11,744 nt of DNA from an uncultured Bacteroides sp. (lineage in GTDB: Bacteria > Bacteroidota > Bacteroidia > Bacteroidales > Bacteroidaceae): the NCBI GenBank assembly GCA_900766195.1, contig CAAFUN010000036.1:1-11744 (forward strand), in the 5' to 3' direction. The notes below the pieces were generated by a model that saw only the letters and a program-made list of their open reading frames with translations, made no database searches and had not been told where the DNA came from. Of this stretch, positions 5,439 through 11,744 are shown in pieces. The translations under genes and the position numbers were made by a program. Every line of letters starts with the position of its first letter. The first letter of the stretch is position 1.

Positions 5439-8120
5439 TCAGAATTTTACTCTCATACTCATAGACCAAGTTCGTCCAAACCCGTAGAATACTGTTGCAT
5501 CTTTCCAGCCATGACCTCCGGTCTTAGCACCATTATCAGTTGCATCAGTTATGTATTGTTCATTCAATACATTGTTGCAATTTGCATACCAAGTTGCATC
5601 AAGACCAGCAACTTTAAAACGATATGAGATAGATGCATCAAAAGTATAAGCCGAAGGAATTCTCCAAGGTTGAGCCAATTCAATAGATTTTCCGTTCAAA
5701 GCACCTGTATTAATCAGTCCGGCTATATCATAGTCTGAATAATTACGTCCAAAGAAATTTCCATCTGCTCCAATCTTTAGTCCTTTAAATATTTCATAAT
5801 CCACACCTAAGGCAGCTGTGGTTTGTGCTGAATTTCCAATTTTCACTTTCTTGGTATTCATAAGCAATTTTGCTTGCTCGTCTGATCCAGCCGGAACAAC
5901 TGCCATATTCTTATCAACAGCCTGTCCATTAGCATCATACATATAGCCTGTAACACCATTCTTTGTCATTCTCCAATCTCCCAATGAGAACATACCACTA
6001 ATAGTCAAAGCGTGAACCGGACGATATTTAAAGTCCAGTTCAATTCCCTGATGTAATTCATCAACTCCATTTAAATAAACATAGGAGCTTTCTTGAGAAA
6101 CCGTAAGACGTTTTTGAATTGTACGATCATTCCAAGTAGTACGGTACAAATTCAAGTTAAGAGAAAATATACTTGAAGAATATCCATAACCTAGTTCATA
6201 AGAGAAAACATTTTCATTCTTACTATTTGGGTTAAAAGCATTACTTGTTTGAGAATTCAAGAAGATACCTCCTGAATAATAAGGTGTACGAGAAAAATAT
6301 CCAATATTTGCAAAGACGTTATTGTGAGCATCAAGATTATAGTTGGCACCGCCCTTTACGCCATATCCAACTTTTGTTTTCTTGGGAGACTTTTCATTAT
6401 CTGCATAGAAATATTCTTTTCTCCAATTGGTTACTCCACTAACGTTGGCAGATAAAGTTACAGACAATTTATCTTTAGAATATTCCGCTTGACCAAAACC
6501 TCCATATTGAGTTATGTAGCTATCAAAATTACGATAAACCACATCCCCTACACTTAGGCGTTCGTTTTTCCAAGCGATATCATCTTTCATGTAAGGAACA
6601 TTTTTTCTATCCGTATCAATAACGAATTTACCACCCATTAAATTAGCAATTTCAGCCTTATGTCCACCTTTATAATAACGAAGGTCAATACCTCCCTGCA
6701 AATTCAGACTTTCAGTCAACTGCTTATTATAAGTAGACAGTAAACCATACCAAATATGAGTATTCAGATTCTTTGCCAAAGCAGCAATACTTCCATTGTT
6801 TGATGCAGCATTATCATTCATCAAAGTGCCAAAATCAAATGTACCATCCACTTTACGGTAAGTTGTATTTGGTATACCAGCTGTTGCACCATAAAGAACA
6901 TTGGAGTTAGAGCCAACACCACGATAACCATAACCATCGCCAATAGACATATATAAAGAAGAAGATAAGCTTGATTTAGAATCTATCTGCCAAACATGAT
7001 TTAAAGAAATCTGAGGTTTATGATAAGAATTATAACTTGTTCCAGTCATAACTTTACCATTGATATCATATCCGAATGCAGCATTGTAACGATACCCCAC
7101 TCCTTCATTTATTTTCTTTTGTTTATCCCATTCTGCAATAGTAAGTTCATCATATCTTTTATTGTGAGTTTGAGGAGCTCCAGTAGCAGTTAATGATAAC
7201 GAATGATTGTCGCCAATTCGTTTTGAGATATTCACAAACCAAGAGTACGAATTAAATTGAGTCCCTTGAATATAGCCATCTCCCCAAGTCCTAGAACCTA
7301 GTACGGAAAAAGCCCAACCATCTTTAGTCATCCCAGATGAAAGACTGAATAACATTTTATTATATCCGTCATTGCCGACGCCGTAAGATATCGTACCTCC
7401 TTTATTAGCATCAGTGGAATTTGTTACTATATTAATAGAACCACCCACAGCAGGAGAAGATAATTTTGAAGCACCTAAACCACGTTGTACCTGCATAGAA
7501 CGGGTTACATCAGAAAGTCCGGCCCAATTAGACCAATATATTCCTCCCCATTCCATATCATTCATAGGAACTCCATTAATCATTACCCCTACGTTGGCGG
7601 CTCCAAAACCACGAACGGTAATACGAGATTCACCAAATCCCCCATTATCTTTAGACGCATATACACCAGGAGTAGCTTTTAATATTTCCGGAAACTCTTG
7701 TGTACTAAGCTTCTCAGATATAAATACAGGATCTACAGAAGAAACAGCAACAGGAGTTTTACGAGCAATTGCTATTGAAGAGGTAATAGTAACATCAGAC
7801 AAAGACACAGAATTAATTTCCATCTTAACAACACCCAAATCAATGTTATTACCGTTCTGAGTTATTTTCTTCTTCAAATCTTTATAACCAATATAACGGA
7901 ATAACAATGTAGCATTATTGCTTGCCTTCTGCTTAAAGAAGCCGTCAATATCAGTTACACTACCTTGGGATGTCCCTTCGACCACTACCGAAGCACCAAC
8001 TAAAGGTTCACCACTTTCAGCATCCACCAATTGGCCTTTCACTGTGGTTTGTGCCCACGATGCAGCACTAAATGCTGACAGTGTTGCAACTAACAGGAAA
8101 TGAATGAGATGTTTTTTCAT
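5439..8120 (-). CDS. TonB-dependent outer-membrane receptor (CarboxypepD_reg-like, plug, barrel)
   Basis: An 893-residue receptor for energised uptake across the outer membrane. A Sec signal peptide spans 1-23 (cleavage likely SWA/QTT). A CarboxypepD_reg-like domain occupies 26-100 (VKGQLVDAESGEPLVGASVVVEGT, GFF, YIGYKD). The plug spans about 122-235, with LKATPGVY, ITVRGFG, MINGVPMND, VQRGLGASKL and GGSINIVT. A beta-barrel runs to the aromatic C-terminus (MSMRVKF). At 893 residues, and without the SusC/RagA signature, it is outside the usual SusC group. The plug segment EWGGIYWSNWAGL stands out. The downstream lipoprotein, 14 bp away, suggests a two-component uptake pair. The ATG at 8120 is supported by the signal peptide; an AGAAGAGG stretch ends one base before it. 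The class is secure; the substrate is unknown. Confidence 0.92.
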   Translation of the reverse strand: MKKHLIHFLLVATLSAFSAASWAQTTVKGQLVDAESGEPLVGASVVVEGTSQGSVTDIDGFFKQKASNNATLLFRYIGYKDLKKKITQNGNNIDLGVVKMEINSVSLSDVTITSSIAIARKTPVAVSSVDPVFISEKLSTQEFPEILKATPGVYASKDNGGFGESRITVRGFGAANVGVMINGVPMNDMEWGGIYWSNWAGLSDVTRSMQVQRGLGASKLSSPAVGGSINIVTNSTDANKGGTISYGVGNDGYNKMLFSLSSGMTKDGWAFSVLGSRTWGDGYIQGTQFNSYSWFVNISKRIGDNHSLSLTATGAPQTHNKRYDELTIAEWDKQKKINEGVGYRYNAAFGYDINGKVMTGTSYNSYHKPQISLNHVWQIDSKSSLSSSLYMSIGDGYGYRGVGSNSNVLYGATAGIPNTTYRKVDGTFDFGTLMNDNAASNNGSIAALAKNLNTHIWYGLLSTYNKQLTESLNLQGGIDLRYYKGGHKAEIANLMGGKFVIDTDRKNVPYMKDDIAWKNERLSVGDVVYRNFDSYITQYGGFGQAEYSKDKLSVTLSANVSGVTNWRKEYFYADNEKSPKKTKVGYGVKGGANYNLDAHNNVFANIGYFSRTPYYSGGIFLNSQTSNAFNPNSKNENVFSYELGYGYSSSIFSLNLNLYRTTWNDRTIQKRLTVSQESSYVYLNGVDELHQGIELDFKYRPVHALTISGMFSLGDWRMTKNGVTGYMYDANGQAVDKNMAVVPAGSDEQAKLLMNTKKVKIGNSAQTTAALGVDYEIFKGLKIGADGNFFGRNYSDYDIAGLINTGALNGKSIELAQPWRIPSAYTFDASISYRFKVAGLDATWYANCNNVLNEQYITDATDNGAKTGGHGWKDATVFYGFGRTWSMSMRVKF

Positions 8121-8354
8121 ACCTCTTCTTTTTGTTAATAATTTATTAAATAATGTTTTAAGACGCGAATATAATTAATAAAGTTTATATATAAGTTATA
8201 TTTATGCAGTTATTTATCACATAATTAAAGATTTTAATGCATTTAAGTGCACTTTTCGATAACTTTTTTTCACTTTTATATTAAGAATAAAGAGAAAGGA
8301 TTTCATCAGACTTCATGATGCCTTCAATTCTCCTTGAGTTAAGCAAGTAATATA

Positions 8355-8385
8355 CAAACAAATACTCTCTACTTCAGCATGCAAA
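8355..8385 (-). promoter_or_regulatory. Candidate Bacteroides-type promoter for the receptor-lipoprotein operon
   Basis: On the - strand a TTTG (8385-8382) is followed after 19 bases by TTTGTTTG (8362-8355). This matches the Bacteroides sigma-ABfr consensus (-33 TTTG, spacing about 19-21, -7 TAnnTTTG) with one mismatch. It would place the start of transcription near 8348, leaving a leader of about 230 bases. In such AT-rich DNA a chance match is possible. Confidence 0.35.
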
Positions 8386-8393
8386 TTGAGAGT
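8364..8393. repeat. Inverted repeat ACTCTC-N18-GAGAGT over the candidate promoter
   Basis: Perfect 6-bp arms at 8364-8369 and 8388-8393 straddle the putative -33 element, with a GCATGC palindrome at 8377-8382 between them. The position suggests a possible operator, but no regulator is encoded in the window. The repeat could be chance. Confidence 0.25.
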
Positions 8394-8461
8394 TAAATAG
8401 CATAAGATTAATATTTAAATACTTTTTATTTCAAGACAATATTGAAGTAATCAAGTTAATA

Positions 8462-8498
8462 GAAAAAAATGTGAGCCCGGTACAACACCGAGCTCACA
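8462..8498 (-). terminator. Intrinsic terminator of the Oar-like receptor gene
   Basis: On the - strand, TGTGAGC pairs with GCTCACA, continued by a CGGT/ACCG inner stem across one mismatch and a 5-base loop. It is followed by TTTTTTTCT. It lies about 90 bp beyond the receptor stop codon. It is a textbook rho-independent terminator and separates this gene from the downstream receptor-lipoprotein operon. Confidence 0.88.
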
Positions 8499-8587
8499 CA
8501 CCAATAAATTAATTCGTTGACTGGAATAAGCTTTAAACTAATACAGACTCATTCATCCCACGAAAGAATGTATATTAAACGCTATAA

Positions 8588-11500
8588 TCAATTAAAGATA
8601 TAACGCACTCCAATCTGTAATTGCCAGCAGTTAGACGAATTATTGTAATTCGTAAATGTTGTAGACTTCTCTGTCAAAGTAGGATTCTCGTAATATTTAT
8701 TTTTAGAATTATATGAATATAATGAATAAACAGGAGCTCCATCTTTTGTACCAGTATAGTTCAATAATTTGCCATAGTTGGAAGAAGAAGTAGATTTTGT
8801 TACACCCCAAGCACTATTAATCAAGTTACCTACATTAAAGATATCTAAAGAGACTTGCAATGTATTCATGGAATTACCAACTTTCAATTTAAAATCTTGA
8901 GCAATTTTCAAGTCAAAACGATGTACCCAAGGCATAGTGGGTTTATATGCACCTGCATACTTTCCTTTATGACTACTTAAATAGTTATCTTGTTCCAAGA
9001 AATTCCAAAAGATATCACGTTGTGCATCAGCAGTAACAGATGATCCATCTTTTAAGGTAACATCCGTAAATTTTAATTCATCTTTAGTAGCAGGAATATA
9101 AAGCAAATCATTAACAGCACCGTCACCGTTTAGGTCATTTGCGTAGTAATAATTATAAGTACCTGCATTGTATCCAGAATAGTATAAGCCAACACTAGTT
9201 GCAAAATTCTTTGCATATTCAAAACGATAAGTAGCTGATGCTATAACCTTATTAGGCGTAACATACTGTGATCTAGTTAAACCATTCATATTTGGCCCAT
9301 CTACAGTATAACAATTCTGCCAGGAAGAATAAGCTTGATTACCTGGAAGCCCTGTAACTTCTTTAGATGATGTATAAGTATAAGAAGCCATTAAATTTAA
9401 CTTATTAATAGGCTCGGCAGTCAACATCACATTATAAGTAGAACTATTACCCTTGCTTGTATTCTTTAAAACGACAGCGCCCCCGGTTACACCACTTTGT
9501 ACATTGCTGCTACCAGTTGAAGATACCCTATAATTATAACGATTATCATTGCCCGAGAAGCGTTCTACATTGCCCTCATTCGTTACATTATAATTCTCCA
9601 TTGTTACCGCATTGATATCCTTATTAATCATTGCCTCAACAGTCAATGTCATTGGAAATGATACAGGCAAACGATAATCTAAAGCTAGAGAGTTTTTCCA
9701 AACCTGCGGTAATTTAAAATCGTCAGCAACTCCAACTACACTAGCTCCCGTAACTTTTGTATCAGCAGATGTATATGAAGAAGCCGTTGGCAAACCAAGT
9801 ACATTAACCATATCATTTACATTAACAGGAATCTTGCCACCATTATTTGCTGCAGCCAATTTCGACAATGTCGTTTTATCTGTAAGAGAAACAGTATTCT
9901 GAAGCATCATTGCATTAGTAGGCATATTAGTAAAGAAAACCAAAGGTACACGTCCGGTAAAAATACCCGAGCCACCACGCAATACCAAGCTACGATCACC
10001 TTTTATATCCCAGTTAAAGCCTACGCGAGGAGAAAACAAGACAGATGTATCAGGCCATTTTCCTGTATCAATAACAGGTGCTTTATAATTGGCATAATTA
10101 GGATCATTTTTTGCAACGAAATGGTCTTTCCAATCCAAGCCTTTGTAAGCTTCATTTGTTTCAATATCTGTCAAGAACTTCATCAAATCAGCACGTACAC
10201 CATAAGTAACCTTAAAATTATCAGTCACGTTCCACTCATCTTGCAAATAAAGAGCACTCTGAGAGAAAGAAACTTCGGCAGCTGGATTTAACTCTCCATT
10301 ATATCCATATGTCAAGCCAAAAGCAATAGGGGCAGCTCCATTTTTAAAATCATCAAAAGAAGCAAATTTATAATAGCCTGTACCAAAACGCATAAAGCTA
10401 TTCAATGCTTTTTGATATTCGTAACTCAAACCACCTATGATTTTATGCTTGCCCACAGTCCAAGTTATATTATCTTGAATATTCCAGGTCTTATTCTTTA
10501 CAGCATTGTTCCATGAAAATAATTCATAGCCTGCACTCATAAAAGCATTTCCCGCTCCATCCCAAATATCAATATGAGGGAAAGGAGAAGAAGGGGATCC
10601 ACGTCTATCCTCAATATTAGAATAAGTAAAGAGCAGGCGGTTCGCAAGATCATTGGTAAAACTACTATTCAATTCGCCTGTCAATGACCATACTGTATTA
10701 TCCATTGAGTAACAGTTATTTCTAAAAGCCATAGCATCAGCAGAAATACGATCGGAAGCAGCTTTCGAGCCAACCGTTGAGGTTCCGTTTGTTCCAATAT
10801 CTTGAGAATTCTTAGTATAATTATACCGTACGCTTAATTTATGAGCATCTGTAATGTTCCAGTCCAAACGCGTTAAAAACTTATGATTCTTATTGTCGCC
10901 ACCATAATCAGTATAGGAACCTGCATCATAACCATATGTGCCTTGCAAAATATCCGAGAAAGCTTTCATATCATTTGCTGTCACACGAGAGATGTTATTA
11001 TCAGCATCCTTTTTCCCATCAGTAGACAATTGTATTTTAGTAATTGGGGAAGGCTTCTTTTCAGATTCTCCATTCACAAAGAAAAATAATTTGTTCTTAA
11101 TTATAGGTCCCCCAAAGGTGAATCCATATACTTCTTTAGACTCTTTTGGACGCGAACCAAGGTCATATCCATCCACTTTATTACCACGAAAGTTTTCATT
11201 CTTCTGATAAGTATAGGCACTACCCCTAAAAATATTAGTTCCGGATTTTGTAATTGCATTAACACCACCACCAACAAAATTCGTTTGGCGAACATCAAAA
11301 GGAGCAACTACTACTTGTATCTCTTCAATAGCATCGAGTGATATCGGATTACCACCACCAGGCAAGGTAGAAGATAAACCAAAATTATTATTTAAATTAG
11401 CTCCATCTATAGTGAAAGTATTTGTACGTCCATCACGTCCAGATAAAGAATTACCGGCACCAGAATATGGAGACAAACGGGTAAAGTCACTCAAACTACG

Positions 11501-11744
11501 ATCAATAGATGGCAATAATTGCATTTGTTCATTTGAAACGTTTGTTGTAGCTCCTGTCTTCACTCCCGAAAATTTTGAAGCAGTGCCTTTCACAACAACC
11601 TCGTCTAGCAATTCGGAAGATTCTTTTAAATAAATATCCATAGGATAATTTACTCCTAATTGAAGTGTTATATCAGTTACTTTAACAGACTGGTATCCGA
11701 CATATGATATCTCTATATTCATTGCTGTCCGGAGAAATTTTACC
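8588..11744 (-). CDS. Oar-like TonB-dependent outer-membrane receptor, N-terminus cut by window edge
   Basis: A large receptor of the Oar type. The frame is open past the ATG at 11722 to the window edge and reads VKFLRTA before it. The following ISYVGYQSVKV is the end of a CarboxypepD_reg domain, so signal peptide and true start lie outside. Numbering from that ATG, a TonB-box-like DEVVVKG (40-46) precedes a plug (about 60-165) with GRDGRTNTFTIDGANLNN and GGGVNAITKSGTN. A long barrel follows, including the Oar-family FGGPIIKNKLFFF near 200-215 and a DLNGDGAVND acidic, calcium-binding-like turn at 863-872. It ends GVRYIFN. At more than 1044 residues the length fits Oar-like receptors. Its own terminator follows, so it is probably transcribed separately from the receptor at 5439-8120. 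Substrate unknown. Confidence 0.88.
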   Translation of the reverse strand, partial: VKFLRTAMNIEISYVGYQSVKVTDITLQLGVNYPMDIYLKESSELLDEVVVKGTASKFSGVKTGATTNVSNEQMQLLPSIDRSLSDFTRLSPYSGAGNSLSGRDGRTNTFTIDGANLNNNFGLSSTLPGGGNPISLDAIEEIQVVVAPFDVRQTNFVGGGVNAITKSGTNIFRGSAYTYQKNENFRGNKVDGYDLGSRPKESKEVYGFTFGGPIIKNKLFFFVNGESEKKPSPITKIQLSTDGKKDADNNISRVTANDMKAFSDILQGTYGYDAGSYTDYGGDNKNHKFLTRLDWNITDAHKLSVRYNYTKNSQDIGTNGTSTVGSKAASDRISADAMAFRNNCYSMDNTVWSLTGELNSSFTNDLANRLLFTYSNIEDRRGSPSSPFPHIDIWDGAGNAFMSAGYELFSWNNAVKNKTWNIQDNITWTVGKHKIIGGLSYEYQKALNSFMRFGTGYYKFASFDDFKNGAAPIAFGLTYGYNGELNPAAEVSFSQSALYLQDEWNVTDNFKVTYGVRADLMKFLTDIETNEAYKGLDWKDHFVAKNDPNYANYKAPVIDTGKWPDTSVLFSPRVGFNWDIKGDRSLVLRGGSGIFTGRVPLVFFTNMPTNAMMLQNTVSLTDKTTLSKLAAANNGGKIPVNVNDMVNVLGLPTASSYTSADTKVTGASVVGVADDFKLPQVWKNSLALDYRLPVSFPMTLTVEAMINKDINAVTMENYNVTNEGNVERFSGNDNRYNYRVSSTGSSNVQSGVTGGAVVLKNTSKGNSSTYNVMLTAEPINKLNLMASYTYTSSKEVTGLPGNQAYSSWQNCYTVDGPNMNGLTRSQYVTPNKVIASATYRFEYAKNFATSVGLYYSGYNAGTYNYYYANDLNGDGAVNDLLYIPATKDELKFTDVTLKDGSSVTADAQRDIFWNFLEQDNYLSSHKGKYAGAYKPTMPWVHRFDLKIAQDFKLKVGNSMNTLQVSLDIFNVGNLINSAWGVTKSTSSSNYGKLLNYTGTKDGAPVYSLYSYNSKNKYYENPTLTEKSTTFTNYNNSSNCWQLQIGVRYIFN

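Larger units (their letters stand above)
8121..8461. other. AT-rich intergenic leader upstream of the receptor operon
   Basis: There is no gene-length ORF and no recognised riboswitch or RNA gene here. The - strand holds a candidate promoter (8355-8385), a hexamer inverted repeat (8364-8393), a perfect palindrome AAGTGCACTT at 8245-8254, and an 11-codon mini-ORF (8316-8281). If the promoter call is right, the receptor transcript has an untranslated leader of more than 200 bases. Confidence 0.5.

Noticed and set aside
7414..7860. A 148-codon + strand open frame antisense to the receptor plug
   Set aside because: It lies wholly within a well-supported gene on the other strand and shows no domain or translation signal.
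8499..8587. Possible small RNA or second hairpin (CATTC/GAATG) after the Oar-like receptor stop
   Set aside because: The stem is only five base pairs in AT-rich sequence, has no T run, and the adjacent strong terminator explains the region.

Overview
The window reads as chromosome of a gut-type Bacteroidales bacterium (Bacteroides, Phocaeicola or Parabacteroides-like). The reasons are AT-rich coding sequence, start codons without strong Shine-Dalgarno sites, two long TonB-dependent outer-membrane receptors with CarboxypepD_reg-type N-terminal domains, a lipoprotein with an acidic patch after the lipidated cysteine, and an IS21-family element of Bacteroides type. This placement is inferred from family resemblance; no database was searched.

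Layout from left to right. (1) A membrane-anchored endonuclease/exonuclease/phosphatase (EEP) family gene on the + strand enters from the left edge. (2) A complete IS21-family insertion sequence (about 978-3793) has landed in its last codons. It carries istA and istB on the - strand, a 6-bp target duplication and multi-repeat ends. Removing the element and one copy of the duplication restores a short natural C-terminus (M-R-I-K-stop). (3) A strong hairpin terminator (3908-3941) follows, at the 3' end of a leftward operon. (4) That two-gene operon encodes a TonB-dependent receptor (8120-5439) and, 14 bp downstream, a lipoprotein (5424-3967) with two tandem choice-of-anchor-J-like domains. (5) A 467-bp AT-rich gap (8121-8587) holds a putative Bacteroides-type promoter with an overlapping inverted repeat, a long leader, and the intrinsic terminator of the next gene. 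(6) A large Oar-like TonB-dependent receptor on the - strand runs off the right edge, so its N-terminus is missing.

The receptor and lipoprotein probably act together at the outer membrane: the lipoprotein as a surface-exposed binding partner, the receptor as the TonB-driven channel. The pair is not SusC/SusD-like and its substrate cannot be read from the sequence. The Oar-like receptor is a separate transcription unit on the same strand. The IS shows intact catalytic motifs, a preserved target duplication and base composition visibly richer in G+C than its neighbours, all consistent with a fairly recent arrival. I see no defence system, CRISPR array, tRNA or rRNA. The least ordinary items are the receptor/duplicated-lipoprotein pair, the reconstructable IS insertion, and the IS end architecture.
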